A DNA stretch of 64,000 bases from Bryobacterales bacterium (lineage in GTDB: Bacteria > Acidobacteriota > Terriglobia > Bryobacterales > Bryobacteraceae): assembly GCA_947446025.1 (NCBI GenBank), contig CANFEY010000001.1, forward strand, positions 62,001 through 126,000, given 5' to 3'. Position numbers and translations under genes: made by a program. Shown here one piece after another: positions 52,053 through 61,115 of the stretch. The notes below the pieces were generated by a model. That model was given only the letters and a program-made list of their open reading frames with translations. It did no database searches and was not told where the DNA came from. Every line of letters starts with the position of its first letter. The stretch's first letter is position 1.

Positions 52053-52083
52053 CAATCGGCGCGCCGTTTGCGGAAACCTTTGA
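52053..52083 (-). promoter_or_regulatory. possible sigma-28-like promoter of flgF
   Basis: On the minus strand, CAAAGGTTT (52082-52074) and GCCGATTG (52060-52053) resemble the sigma-28 consensus TAAAGTTT and GCCGATAA, but the spacing is 13 instead of 11. It lies 28 bases before ATG 52024. Confidence 0.25.
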
Positions 52084-52193
52084 ATCCTGCGGTTTCCGGG
52101 TTCGTGCGGGGACGTGGCCGACAAGTTTGTGCCGATTTGGGTTCCGTTTCCGGCAAGGGACTGGCGTCGGCGCGGACCAAACGCCGTAAACAC

Positions 52194-53975
52194 GTGAAAA
52201 ACAGCCTGGATTGCTTTGGGCCTTCGCTTGCACTTGTGGGGTGCGTGACTGGATTGGCCATCGCCGCGCCCTCCGAGGGCAATTTTGGAGCGTTGTTGGG
52301 TGGAGCGCCATCGTTCACGGCTGCGCCGCCGGTTGCTCAAGCGATTGCGTTTCTTGATCTATTGGGGTTGTTAGGGGACCCCTCGTCCGGCGAGGACGAT
52401 GCTCTGATGGAGTCGGCTCCCGAGTGGGCGGGGGAAAGCGCGCCGCAGCCTGTGTCGTCGCAGGTGGTGTCATGGCCGGTCGTGTCGTGGCCGGTGGTGC
52501 AGGCGGCCCCGCAACAGATCGCAGCGGCGGTGATCCGGGCGATGTTGCGGCCTACCGCACCAGCGCTGATTCCGGTGCCGAATGCAGTGACGAGTCCGGT
52601 GCCGACAACAGTGCCTATAGACGTTGGTGGGGCTGCACCGGAGGTGGCCGTGGCGAGCCCGTGCGTGCAGGACGATTGGGATGTGCCGTTGGATTGGATT
52701 GCTCCAGAGGAGGTCAGTCTGCGCGAGGACGAAGACGACCTGGGAATGGATCCCGTTCTGCATGAGGTCCAGCGGGGCACAGTGGTGTTTGCGCCGCCCA
52801 TCGCAGTGAGTGTACCTGTCTTGCAGCCCGTTTCCGAGGCTGCTCCCGTTTTGCAAGCGGCGGTGGCGGATGCGACCGCTCCGGGCACAGCGCCTCAGCC
52901 GGTTGAGCGCGGGGAGTGGACGCGAGTTGGCGCTCCGCTGCGTGGGCCGGAGCTGGCTGCCCCGCTCGCGTTTGCGATGCGTCTGAGCGCCACGGGCAGT
53001 TTTTCGCCGGAAAGTGTCTCGCAGGATGATTCTCCGAAGATAGAAGGTGGAATGTCGCTGCCTGCGGAGGTCCATCTGGATCATTCAGAGGTTCGGCCGC
53101 CGGTTCAGGCTACCCTCGCCGGAGAGGTTCCGACGAACCCGTTAGCGGCGCGCCACTCGGTTGAAGTAGTGAAGGCAGACGTGGTGGTGAGGGCTGGCCA
53201 GATCAGGGTCGGGGTGGCTCCCCAGGAACCCAATGCCAAGCCTGATGCCAAGCCCGATGCGAAACCTGATGAGAAGGATGAGAAGAAGGACTCCGGGTCT
53301 GAGGATCGGAAGCCCACGGCTGCAACGGTTGTCCGGCCGAGAACGCCAAAGATAGCGCCAGTAAGGGCGGAAGTCTCTCCAGTTCCGGAACATAAGGTGG
53401 GGGTCCCCGTCGTCGACACCCGCCAGGGGCAGCCAGTTTCACAAAAACCGCTGGAAACCGCCGTGCGAGCCGTCGCGGAAACACATCCGATTGACGTGCC
53501 TGCTGCCGCGCCGCTGCGTGCCGGTGCGAGCCACGAAATTGCGGTCCGCGTCTCGACTCCCGACGCTGCGCCAGTAGATGTGCGAGTGAGGGAACGCGGC
53601 GGGGCTGTGCACGTGGCGGTCCGGACCGCCGACGGTGCCATGCAAACTGCTTTGCGGCAAGACTTGGGAGTACTGATGGACCGTCTGGAACAGACAGGGC
53701 TGCGCACCGAGGCGGTACTCACTCAGGACAGCAGTCCGCGCGCGGATACGGGTATGGATCTAGCTGGCGGACTCCGCGTGCAAAGCGCGAGCCAGGCCGA
53801 GGCGAGCACATCGTCCAGTCCCGGCACGCCGCAGGAGCGCGATAACTCCGGCGCGCGCGAGCAGACTCCTGGGGGACGCCAGCAGAATCCCCAGCGTCGG
53901 CAAACCCCTGCGCAGCAACAAAGATGGCTGCAATCGATGTTGGCACAAACAAAAGCAATGGAGAACCAAGCATGA
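52194..53975 (+). CDS. fliK: flagellar hook-length control protein FliK-like
   Basis: 593 residues if GTG 52194 is the start; this is not firm, because there is no clear ribosome binding site and longer forms overlap flgF. The central part (about 70-430) is low-complexity, rich in Pro, Ala and Val, with a [18 protein letters not shown] segment about 350. The C-terminal [62 protein letters not shown] is the FliK/Flg_hook domain. The tail is Gln-rich. FliK measures the hook during export. flgD starts within its stop. Confidence 0.85.
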   Translation: MKNSLDCFGPSLALVGCVTGLAIAAPSEGNFGALLGGAPSFTAAPPVAQAIAFLDLLGLLGDPSSGEDDALMESAPEWAGESAPQPVSSQVVSWPVVSWPVVQAAPQQIAAAVIRAMLRPTAPALIPVPNAVTSPVPTTVPIDVGGAAPEVAVASPCVQDDWDVPLDWIAPEEVSLREDEDDLGMDPVLHEVQRGTVVFAPPIAVSVPVLQPVSEAAPVLQAAVADATAPGTAPQPVERGEWTRVGAPLRGPELAAPLAFAMRLSATGSFSPESVSQDDSPKIEGGMSLPAEVHLDHSEVRPPVQATLAGEVPTNPLAARHSVEVVKADVVVRAGQIRVGVAPQEPNAKPDAKPDAKPDEKDEKKDSGSEDRKPTAATVVRPRTPKIAPVRAEVSPVPEHKVGVPVVDTRQGQPVSQKPLETAVRAVAETHPIDVPAAAPLRAGASHEIAVRVSTPDAAPVDVRVRERGGAVHVAVRTADGAMQTALRQDLGVLMDRLEQTGLRTEAVLTQDSSPRADTGMDLAGGLRVQSASQAEASTSSSPGTPQERDNSGAREQTPGGRQQNPQRRQTPAQQQRWLQSMLAQTKAMENQA

Positions 53976-54232
53976 CGACAAACAGCCTTACGGGCACAGC
54001 AACGACGGGGAGCGGGACTGAGACCAAGCTCCCAGCGGACAAATTAGGCGCGGACAAAGCTACGTTCTTGCGCCTGCTGGTGACCCAACTCAGGCATCAG
54101 AACCCGCTCAGTCCCTCCGACGGGGTGGAATTTGTAACCCAGCTCGCGCAATTCACCTCGCTCGAACAATCCACGCAGATGAGCCAGGATATCGCCGAGA
54201 TCCGCAAACTCTTGACCGCACAGAACGCTTAA
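53972..54232 (+). CDS. flgD: flagellar hook capping protein FlgD, short form
   Basis: 86 residues from ATG 53972, which overlaps the fliK stop (ATGA). [46 protein letters not shown] is the N-terminal FlgD domain. The FlgD Ig-like and Tudor-like C-terminal domains are missing, but the gene is intact; short FlgD proteins occur in other phyla. It helps to place FlgE subunits at the hook tip. flgE follows after 14 bases. Confidence 0.92.
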   Translation: MTTNSLTGTATTGSGTETKLPADKLGADKATFLRLLVTQLRHQNPLSPSDGVEFVTQLAQFTSLEQSTQMSQDIAEIRKLLTAQNA

Positions 54233-54246
54233 AAAGGACCCCAACC

Positions 54247-55488
54247 ATGCCCTCATTCGCAACCGCACTTTCCGCCCTCGCCGCGCACACCACGGCCATC
54301 GACGTTATCGGCAACAACCTGGCCAACTTGAATACACCGGGATTCAAGGCCAGCGTGGTTTCGTTCCACGATCTGGTGACTCAATCGTTGGGCGCGGGCC
54401 TGGGTGAGACCCAGGTCGGATTCGGCGTCGGCACTCCGGTTACCTTGCGGCAGTTTTCGCAGGGTGCAATCCAGAGTTCCGGGGGACCGCTTGATGCCTC
54501 CATTCAAGGGGACGGATTCTTCGTCATTCGGGGCAGCGCCAATCAGACTCTGTACACGCGAGGCGGCAATTTCCAGGTGGACACGGATGGCAACCTGACG
54601 ATGGCAACCGGCGAGCGTTTGCAGGGGTGGTCGTCGGTCGGCGCGCCACTGGACGTCAACGCTCCGATTGGGGACATCACGGTTCCGGTGGGAAGTCTAA
54701 AAGCGCCCATCGCCACCACGAGCTTCTCGGTGGACTTAAATTTGGACGCGGCCGCCACCGATGGTCCGCCGGCGGATGTTTTCTCCACGTCGGTCGAGAT
54801 TTACGACTCACTGGGCAACTCGCACATCATTACAACGCGCTTCACCAAGACGGCGAACGCGAACGAATGGGACTACTTGCTGTCGTTTCCCGACGGGGAT
54901 TTGACGGCGGCAGGGACTCCGCTGACTGGGACTGTCAGCTTCGATTCGAATGGGGTGATGACCAGTCCGGCGGTCAGCGATCCGCCGTTGGTCTTGGCGG
55001 TAACCGGTCTGGCCGATGGGGCGAGCGATATGAACATCGAGTGGAAGCTGTTCGAAGGCTCGACGCCGAGGATCACGCAGTTTTCACAACCCTCGGCCAG
55101 TTCGGCGTTGGCGCAAGACGGCGCGGCGGCTGCGAATCTGGTTCGCGTCGGCTTGGGAAATGGCGGCAAGATCCTGGCGCAGTACTCGAACGGCCAGCAG
55201 GTGGTTGTGGGTCAGGTGGCGATGGCGACGGTCCGCAATCCTGAATCGTTGATTGCCGCAGGTAACAGCACCTTCCAGCTGAGTGCCCGTACGGCGCTTC
55301 CGGCGGTGGGGCTCCCAGACACCGGCGGTCGCGGGTCCGTGTTGGGCGGCACCGTCGAGGCCTCCACCGTGGACATCGCGCGTGAGTTCACCAACTTGAT
55401 CATCTATCAGCGCGGCTACCAGGCCAACGCGCGCATGATCACCACCGTGGACGACATTAGCCAGGAAACGATCAACCTGAAGCGCTAG
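54247..55488 (+). CDS. flgE: flagellar hook protein FlgE
   Basis: 413 residues. MPSFATALSALAAHTTAIDVIGNNLANLNTPGFKASVVSFHDL is the hook N-terminus, ASIQGDGFFVIRG the second conserved part, SFSVDLNLDAAATDG starts the D1/D2 region with SLGNSHIITTRFTKT, and GTVEASTVDIAREFTNLIIYQRGYQANARMITTVDDI is the conserved end. The AAGGAC ribosome binding site is upstream. It builds the hook. Third gene of the rightward operon. Confidence 0.97.
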   Translation: MPSFATALSALAAHTTAIDVIGNNLANLNTPGFKASVVSFHDLVTQSLGAGLGETQVGFGVGTPVTLRQFSQGAIQSSGGPLDASIQGDGFFVIRGSANQTLYTRGGNFQVDTDGNLTMATGERLQGWSSVGAPLDVNAPIGDITVPVGSLKAPIATTSFSVDLNLDAAATDGPPADVFSTSVEIYDSLGNSHIITTRFTKTANANEWDYLLSFPDGDLTAAGTPLTGTVSFDSNGVMTSPAVSDPPLVLAVTGLADGASDMNIEWKLFEGSTPRITQFSQPSASSALAQDGAAAANLVRVGLGNGGKILAQYSNGQQVVVGQVAMATVRNPESLIAAGNSTFQLSARTALPAVGLPDTGGRGSVLGGTVEASTVDIAREFTNLIIYQRGYQANARMITTVDDISQETINLKR

Positions 55489-55489
55489 C

Positions 55490-55738
55490 GTGACCGTTCT
55501 AGAACAAACTGCGCACGTGGCGAACGTGCCCATTGACCTGGAGGCCGAACTGGGCCGGCGAACCATGACGCTTCGCTCCATCCTGGAGCTGCGCCAGGGA
55601 AGCGTCATCCGGCTGCCCCGGTCGGCCGGCGAGAACATCGACATTCTCGCGGGCGGGCACCTGCTGGGCTCCGGTGAAATTGTGATTATCGAGGAGCGCT
55701 TCGGCATACGCATCACAGACTTTAGAGAGGACTTGTAA
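55490..55738 (+). CDS. fliN: flagellar motor switch protein FliN
   Basis: 82 residues from GTG 55490, one base after the flgE stop. It is essentially one SpoA domain: VPIDLEAELGRRTMTLRSILELRQGSVIRLPRSAGENIDILAGGHLLGSGEIVIIEERFGIRITDF. FliN forms part of the cytoplasmic C-ring and export platform. It lacks the N-terminal extension of longer FliN proteins. Its place right before fliO-P-Q-R is normal. Confidence 0.95.
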   Translation: MTVLEQTAHVANVPIDLEAELGRRTMTLRSILELRQGSVIRLPRSAGENIDILAGGHLLGSGEIVIIEERFGIRITDFREDL

Positions 55739-55743
55739 ACGAC

Positions 55744-56040
55744 ATGGACGTCGCTGAGGGGGATTTGATCCGGCAGATGCTCGCCGTGCTGCTGGTATTT
55801 GGATTGTTAGGTGCGGCTGTGTGGAAGCTGCGGAGCGGAGGATTTTCAGTCCGTTCCAGCGGGGCGCGGCTGGTATCCGAGGGACGGCTGGTCTTAACGC
55901 CGCAACACGCGATCCACATGTTACGGATTGATGGGCGGGAGTTGGTCGTTGCTACACACCCGCAGGGGTGCTCGGTGTTGCTGCCTGCGTCCGTGTCGTT
56001 ATCTGCGCCCGGGTCGTTACCTGCAAAGGAGCCAGCATGA
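55744..56040 (+). CDS. fliO: flagellar biosynthesis protein FliO
   Basis: 98 residues. One membrane helix (about 10-28, RQMLAVLLVFGLLGAAVWKL) and then a small beta domain (LVSEGRLVLTPQHAIHMLRIDGRELVVATHPQGCSVL) typical of FliO. It helps assemble the FliP ring. The sequence is poorly conserved in the family, but the position between fliN and fliP supports it. Its stop overlaps the fliP ATG. Confidence 0.88.
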   Translation: MDVAEGDLIRQMLAVLLVFGLLGAAVWKLRSGGFSVRSSGARLVSEGRLVLTPQHAIHMLRIDGRELVVATHPQGCSVLLPASVSLSAPGSLPAKEPA

Positions 56041-56759
56041 AGAAGCTGCTGTTCCTGCTCGTAGTGCCCGTCATGGCCGCGCCGAACGATTCGCTGCTGG
56101 GCGTGACGCTGGTGGCGGACAAGTCCGGGCAGTCGCTGGGAGCTCCGATGCAGATCATTCTGCTGCTGACGCTGCTTACGATGCTGCCGGCGGTGCTGAT
56201 GTCAGCGACGCCGTTTCTGCGTATCGTCGTGGTGCTGCATTTCCTGCGGCAGGCGTTGGGCACGCAGACGACGCCGTCCAATCAAGTGCTGGTCGGGCTG
56301 GCGTTGTTTCTGTCCTTGATCGTGCTGCAGCCAGTCGGAACCGAGCTGGTTCATCAGAGCTGGGAGCCGCTGGAGCAAGGCGAGATCACCGCGAGCCAGG
56401 CTTGGGAGCGGGCGTCGGTCCCGATCCACACGTTTCTATTGCGCTTCGCCCGGGAAAAAGACATCGCACTGTTCATGGAGTTGTCGCACGCGCCCGCCCC
56501 CAAGTCTCCCGCCGAGGTGCCGTTGAGCGCGCTCGCGCCCGCCTACGTGTTGAGTGAGTTGAAAACCGCGTTCCAGATTGGTGCCGTGCTGTTCCTGCCG
56601 TTCCTGGTGATCGACCTCATAGTCGCTTCGGTGACGCTATCGATCGGCATGGTGCAACTGCCTCCGGTGATGGTCTCCGCCCCCTTCAAGATTCTGCTGT
56701 TCGTACTCGTAGACGGGTGGAACCTGGTCATCGGATCTTTGGTAAGGAGCTTCAATTGA
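56037..56759 (+). CDS. fliP: flagellar export gate protein FliP
   Basis: 240 residues from ATG 56037, within the fliO stop (ATGA). A signal peptide-like start (MKKLLFLLVVPVMAA) is followed by helices with PMQIILLLTLLTMLPAVLMSATPFLRIVVVLHFLRQALGTQTTPSNQVLVGLALFLSL and, near the end, LSELKTAFQIGAVLFLPFLVIDLIVASVTLSIGMVQLPPVMVSAPFKILLFVLVDGWNLVIGSL, the FliP signature. It is the main ring of the type III export gate. Confidence 0.97.
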   Translation: MKKLLFLLVVPVMAAPNDSLLGVTLVADKSGQSLGAPMQIILLLTLLTMLPAVLMSATPFLRIVVVLHFLRQALGTQTTPSNQVLVGLALFLSLIVLQPVGTELVHQSWEPLEQGEITASQAWERASVPIHTFLLRFAREKDIALFMELSHAPAPKSPAEVPLSALAPAYVLSELKTAFQIGAVLFLPFLVIDLIVASVTLSIGMVQLPPVMVSAPFKILLFVLVDGWNLVIGSLVRSFN

Positions 56760-57025
56760 CGCCCGCTACCGTAACCGATCTGCTACACAACGCCTTCATG
56801 ACGACTTTCTGGATCGGGCTGCCGGTGCTCGCCGCCGGCTTTGTCATCGGGATCGTAGTGAGTCTGGCTCAGATTCTGACGTCGATTCAAGACTCGAGCT
56901 TCAGCACCGTTCCGCGGCTCACCGTTTTTCTCGGGGTGCTTTTGTTCACCATGCCGTGGATGCTGGCCCGTATGGTCAGCTATACGGCCACACTGTTCGG
57001 CGACTTGGGGCGCTTCGCGCATTGA
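56756..57025 (+). CDS. fliQ: flagellar export gate protein FliQ
   Basis: 89 residues from TTG 56756, which overlaps the fliP stop (TTGA) and has a good AAGGAG six bases upstream. Two membrane helices contain AFMTTFWIGLPVLAAGFVIGIVVSLAQILTSIQDSSFSTVPRLTVFLGVLLFTMPWML, the FliQ pattern. It packs around FliP in the export gate. Its stop overlaps the fliR TTG in the same way. Confidence 0.96.
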   Translation: MTPATVTDLLHNAFMTTFWIGLPVLAAGFVIGIVVSLAQILTSIQDSSFSTVPRLTVFLGVLLFTMPWMLARMVSYTATLFGDLGRFAH

Positions 57026-57786
57026 CCTTAGGACTCCCACTCGCGACGATCTCTGCGTTTCTCGTGGTGCTGGCGCGCGTCGGCGGACTGGTGGCGTTTT
57101 TCCCGCTCCCGGCATTCCGCAGCACGCCCGCGCCGGTGCGGGCGGGGCTGGCGCTGACGCTAACGCTCGCGCTGTTTCCCGTGTGGCCCGATCTGCCCAA
57201 CGCGCTTCCCACGGTGACGCAGATCCTGATCTGGACGTTTTCGGAAGCAGGCCTAGGCCTGGCCGTGGGACTCGCGGTCGCCTTCCTCTTGGAAGGGTTC
57301 CAGCTGGCGATGCAGATTGTCGGGTTGCAGGCGGGCTATGGCTATGCACTCACCATCGACCCGACGAGTCAGGCCGATTCGAGCGTGCTCCAAGTGATGC
57401 TTATGCTCACCACGGGCTGGCTGTTCTTTATCATGGGCTTTGATCGCGAGATAATCCGCATCCTGGCGGCGAGCTTCGTCCGTTTTCCCGCAGGCTCCTG
57501 GGCTCCCTCCGCGGCGAGCCTAGATGGGATTGTGCGGCTCGGTGGCAACATGCTGGTCACCGGGGTGCGGCTGGCGCTGCCGGTGGCCGCGATCCTGCTG
57601 CTGATCGACTTGGCGCTCGCGCTGCTCGGCCGGATGCAACAGCAGTTGCAGCTACTTTCGCTGGCGTTTCCCGCGAAGATGCTGACGGCACTGATCATCC
57701 TGGCTGCGCTCGCGCCGATGCTGCCGCGCATTTTCTCCACCGCGGCCGAGCGCACCATGGCCTCCATCTGGCGGTTGTTGGGGTAG
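57022..57786 (+). CDS. fliR: flagellar export gate protein FliR
   Basis: 254 residues from TTG 57022 (overlap TTGA with fliQ). Six membrane helices; family features are ISAFLVVLARVGGLVAFFPLPAFRSTPAPVRAGLALTLTLALFP, GLAVAFLLEGFQLAMQIVGLQAGYGYALTIDPTSQADSSVLQVMLML, and FPAKMLTALIILAALAPMLP. FliR completes the FliPQR gate. The flhB gene starts one base after the stop. Confidence 0.96.
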   Translation: MTLGLPLATISAFLVVLARVGGLVAFFPLPAFRSTPAPVRAGLALTLTLALFPVWPDLPNALPTVTQILIWTFSEAGLGLAVGLAVAFLLEGFQLAMQIVGLQAGYGYALTIDPTSQADSSVLQVMLMLTTGWLFFIMGFDREIIRILAASFVRFPAGSWAPSAASLDGIVRLGGNMLVTGVRLALPVAAILLLIDLALALLGRMQQQLQLLSLAFPAKMLTALIILAALAPMLPRIFSTAAERTMASIWRLLG

Positions 57787-57787
57787 T

Positions 57788-58863
57788 ATGGCGAGCGGCG
57801 GCGAGCAAACAGAAAAGCCTACACAACGGCGGCTGGACCGGGCACGCAAGGAAGGCAATTTCCCGGCCAGCCGCGAGTTCGTGGGAGCGGTCCACTTCGC
57901 CGGCGTCGTGGTGCTGATCTCGATGTTCAGCGGCGATTTTCTAGCGCGGCTCATCCGGCTCACGCGGCACCTGCTGGCGCTCGCATTCACCACTTCGCTC
58001 ACACAGCAGCAATTCGTGACGTTGGCGCGCACGCTCATCGCGCCTGATCTGGTGCCGCTGATCTTCGGCGGCTTCGGACTCGCGGTGCTCGTGATCGCGA
58101 TTCAGCTGGGCAGCACGAAGCTCGGCATTTCGTTCGCCAAGCTCGCGCCCGACTTGAAGCGCCTGAATCCGCTCACGAAAATCACGGGCTTGCCGACGCA
58201 GAATATGCCGGTCTTTTCCAGGCCCTCTTGCTGCTGCCGCTGGTCGGCGTGGTGCTGTACTACGAACTCACGGAGAACTTGAACTCGTTCATGGAGCTGC
58301 CGTGGCTGCATCCCCGCTCGGCCCTCGCGCGAGTTGGACTGACGCTCGAAACGCTGCTGTGGCGGGCCGCGGGATTGTTTCTGCTGATCGGTGTCATCGA
58401 CCTGCTGTGGCAGCGGCACCGCTACACCAAGCAGCTCAAGATGTCGAAGCAGGACATCCGCGAAGAGTCGAAAGAATCCGAAGGCAACCCGCAGATCAAG
58501 GCCCGCGTGCGCCGCATTCAGCGCGACATGGCGCGCAAGCAGATGATGCAGGAGGTTGCCAAGGCCACCGCCATCGTCGTCAATCCGACGCACTACGCGG
58601 TGGCGATCCGCTACGCACTTCCGGGCACTCCGGGCGAAGGCTCGGCTCCGCGCGTGGTGGCCAAGGGCAAAAACTTCCTGGCCGCGCGCATCCGCGAACG
58701 CGCGCGCGAGCATCAGATTCCAATTGTCGAAAACCCGCCGCTTGCGCGCGCGCTGTACAAGTCGGTCGACGTGGGTCAAGAGATTCCCGCTCACCTTTAT
58801 CGCGCGGTCGCAGAAATTCTTGCGTACATATATCGACTGATGAATGGACGCCTACCTGGATGA
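57788..58863 (+). pseudogene. flhB: flagellar export protein FlhB, interrupted by a frameshift
   Basis: Two frames give one FlhB. Frame 2 from ATG 57788 reads GGEQTEKPTQRRLDRARKEGNFPASREFVGA and continues to LKRLNPLTKITGLPTQN, then shifts. Frame 1 takes over near 58210 with LFQALLLLPLVGVVLYYEL and ends at 58863, including the cytoplasmic VVNPTHYAVAIRY (NPTH autocleavage site) and GLARALYKSVDVGQEIPAHLYRAVAEILAYIY-type end. Adding one base near 58208-58212 would restore about 358 residues. Without it FlhB would be truncated before its last helices. A base-calling error is possible. Confidence 0.88.
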
Positions 58864-58924
58864 TTCCTGCAACCAAGCACTGCATCACGGCGTCCAATGC
58901 AGCAGAAGGAGACACTGGACACCC

Positions 58925-59455
58925 ATGAAAAACAGACACGCGATTTCAACGCTTTTCGCCGCCGCCCTGTTGGCGGTCCCCGGTTTCGCATCCCATGGAA
59001 CACCCGCCCCCAACGCCGCGCTGGAAAGCAACGTTCGGCAGGCGATTAACAAGCTCGCCTACTACGGCGTATTCGATGACCTATCGTTCACGTTGGATGA
59101 TTCCGGAGCGGTAACCCTCAGCGGTCAAGTGATGCAGTACTACGTGCGCAATGCCGCCGTGAGCGCGGTGAAGGACGTCGCCGGTGTGACGCGTGTGGAT
59201 GACAAGATAGAAGTGCTGCCGCTATCTCCGTTCGACAACGGCATCCGCATCCGCGCCTACAACGCAATCTTCGGGTACCCCGCGCTGAGCCGCTATGCGA
59301 TCAATGCGCGGCCTCCGATCCGCATTCTGGTGAAGAACGGCAACATCACCTTGGCGGGCGTGGTGAACAATGAGCTGGACCGCACGCTTGCGTACAACCG
59401 GCTCCAGTCGCTTCCCGGTGCTTTCTCGGTAACGAACCAGCTACGGCTCGACTAA
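58925..59455 (+). CDS. secreted BON-domain protein
   Basis: 176 residues with a signal peptide (MKNRHAISTLFAAALLAVPGFA). Two BON domains are visible: about 30-95 (LESNVRQAINKLAYYGVFDDLSFTLDDSGAVTLSGQVMQYYVRNAAVSAVKDVAGVTRVDDKIEVL) and 105-175 (RIRAYNAIFGYPALSRYAINARPPIRILVKNGNITLAGVVNNELDRTLAYNRLQSLPGAFSVTNQLRL). BON domains bind phospholipids or act in envelope maintenance. AAGGAGA is about 13 bases upstream. It lies 61 bases after flhB and has a strong terminator after it. Confidence 0.88.
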   Translation: MKNRHAISTLFAAALLAVPGFASHGTPAPNAALESNVRQAINKLAYYGVFDDLSFTLDDSGAVTLSGQVMQYYVRNAAVSAVKDVAGVTRVDDKIEVLPLSPFDNGIRIRAYNAIFGYPALSRYAINARPPIRILVKNGNITLAGVVNNELDRTLAYNRLQSLPGAFSVTNQLRLD

Positions 59456-59514
59456 GTTCGGGTCCCGGACGCAGTCACCTTCTCCCCGATGCTCGCGGAG
59501 AAACCGGGAACCCC

Positions 59515-59552
59515 ACGGCGGCTCAGGCACCTCCGACCTGAGCCGCCGTTTT
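59515..59552 (+). terminator. rho-independent terminator after the BON gene
   Basis: A perfect 13-bp stem, ACGGCGGCTCAGG (59515-59527) with CCTGAGCCGCCGT (59537-59549), a 9-base loop and a TTTT run. It probably ends the transcript of the BON gene and anything read through from flagellar genes. Confidence 0.85.
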
Positions 59553-59567
59553 CCATGAGCACCGCGC

Positions 59568-59580
59568 TAGAATACAAACG
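59568..59580 (+). promoter_or_regulatory. leaderless-type promoter of the HEAT-repeat gene
   Basis: TAGAAT at 59568-59573 followed by 7 bases and GTG 59581. Confidence 0.6.
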
Positions 59581-60861
59581 GTGAGACTCCTAACGATTTC
59601 CGTCCTAAGCGTCACGCTGTTAGTAGCGCAGCCTGCCACCGACCCCAAGGAGCGCTCGCGCGCGGTCCGCGAGTTGGGCAAGCTCGGCATCGAAGGCATC
59701 GCCGGCATCGCGGCCTACATCCCCGACCCCGCCGCCGAGGTCCGCGTGGAAGCGGCGAAACGCCTCAACGACATCGGCGGCCCCCGCACCCTGCCTTCGC
59801 TCGTCCGCCTCACCTCGGACGCCGACCCGGAAGTCCAGATCAACGCCATCGATGGACTCATCAACATTTTCGTCCCCGGCTACCTGAAGTCCGGGATCGC
59901 GCGCACCACGACGCGCTCTGGCGATGCACTCAAAGTAAAGTTCAACGAACCCGGAGACCTCGTCATCGACGGCTACGTCAACGTCGCTCCCGAGGCCATC
60001 GCCGCCGCCACCGACGTGCTGGCAAAATCGAAGAGCCTCGAATCCCGAGCCAATGCCGCCCGGGCGCTCGGCATCTTCCGCGCAAGGTCGGCGATCCCGC
60101 AACTCAGCGAAGCCCTCTATTCAAAAGACGACCAGCTGATGTACGAATCATTGGTCGCCATCCAGAAGATCCGTGACCCCAACGCGGGCGCAAGCGTTGC
60201 CTTCCTCGTGCGCGACCTCAACGAAAAAATCCAGACCGCCGCCCTTCGCGCGAGCGGCATCCTCCGGGCTAAGCAGGCCGCCCCCGCCATCCGCACCGTG
60301 ATCGACGACAAACCCACGCCGCGCATTCTGCGAGAGGCCGGCGACGCGCTCGCCATGATCGCCGACCCCGCGGACCGCGGCATTTTCCTCCGCTTCCTGG
60401 CAGAGCGAGACCCCTACCTCCGTGGCTCCGCCGCCGAAGGCCTCGCGCGCATCAGGAATCCCGGCGACGCCGAGCGCTTGAACCAGGCCTTTGAAGCCGA
60501 GCGCGAGTTCGGCCCGCGCTTGTCCATGGCCTTTGCGCTGGCTTCACTCGGTCGCTTGGAGATCAACGACTTCAGCCCCTTCCGCTACCTCATTGCCAAC
60601 GGACTCAACCGGGCAATGTTCCGCAGCGTGGCCCTGGCGTACCTAACGGAACTGACCCGCGAGTCCGCCGCACGGCTGACGCTCTACCCAAGCATCGCCC
60701 GTGCCACCAAGGACGAGAAGACCGGCATCTGTCAGATCCTGGCGGAGAGCGGTCAGCAAGACAGCGTGCAGTATGTGGTGGGGTTGAAAGACGACAATGA
60801 CCCCGAGGTCGCGCAGATCTGCCTTCGCAGTCTGCGGACACTCGAGGCCCGTCTGAAATAA
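59581..60861 (+). CDS. secreted HEAT-repeat protein
   Basis: 426 residues from GTG 59581; signal peptide VRLLTISVLSVTLLVAQ. The rest is a solenoid of HEAT/PBS-lyase-type repeats, for example DPAAEVRVEAAKRLNDIG, DADPEVQINAIDGLINI, SRANAARALGIFRARSAIPQLSEAL, KIQTAALRASGILRAKQAAPAI and DPYLRGSAAEGLARIRNPGDAERL. Such proteins are scaffolds for protein-protein contacts. It stands alone between the terminator and a convergent small gene. Confidence 0.85.
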   Translation: MRLLTISVLSVTLLVAQPATDPKERSRAVRELGKLGIEGIAGIAAYIPDPAAEVRVEAAKRLNDIGGPRTLPSLVRLTSDADPEVQINAIDGLINIFVPGYLKSGIARTTTRSGDALKVKFNEPGDLVIDGYVNVAPEAIAAATDVLAKSKSLESRANAARALGIFRARSAIPQLSEALYSKDDQLMYESLVAIQKIRDPNAGASVAFLVRDLNEKIQTAALRASGILRAKQAAPAIRTVIDDKPTPRILREAGDALAMIADPADRGIFLRFLAERDPYLRGSAAEGLARIRNPGDAERLNQAFEAEREFGPRLSMAFALASLGRLEINDFSPFRYLIANGLNRAMFRSVALAYLTELTRESAARLTLYPSIARATKDEKTGICQILAESGQQDSVQYVVGLKDDNDPEVAQICLRSLRTLEARLK

Positions 60862-60882
60862 GTTGGAAAGAACGGAAGCGGC

Positions 60883-61092
60883 TTACTTCGCCTTCTTCTG
60901 TTTCTGCTGACCGACGCGGACCTTGAACTGCTTCTGCATCGCTTCACTGTGCGCCTTCCAGTCAAACCGCTTGGCGGCGTCGGACAAATAGGCGTTGACG
61001 TCGACATCCTTGGGAAGAACAGCCATCAAGGTGGCGGACAGAGCCCCGTCCGGGCTGCTGATGCGGTAGCGCTTTACGTTGGGAATTGCCAT
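60883..61092 (-). CDS. small hypothetical protein
   Basis: 69 residues, basic: MAIPNVKRYRISSPDGALSATLMAVLPKDVDVNAYLSDAAKRFDWKAHSEAMQKQFKV, then a Lys/Gln tail. No known family. A TACCCT box lies 9 bases before the ATG, so it may be leaderless. The position between two larger genes and the steady codon pattern make it a likely real gene. Confidence 0.55.
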   Translation of the reverse strand: MAIPNVKRYRISSPDGALSATLMAVLPKDVDVNAYLSDAAKRFDWKAHSEAMQKQFKVRVGQQKQKKAK

Positions 61093-61115
61093 AACTCATC
61101 TAGGGTAGCACGGAG

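Noticed and set aside
51921-52193. Extension of fliK into flgF
   Set aside because: The extra residues are the reverse of flgF coding sequence and have no FliK similarity.
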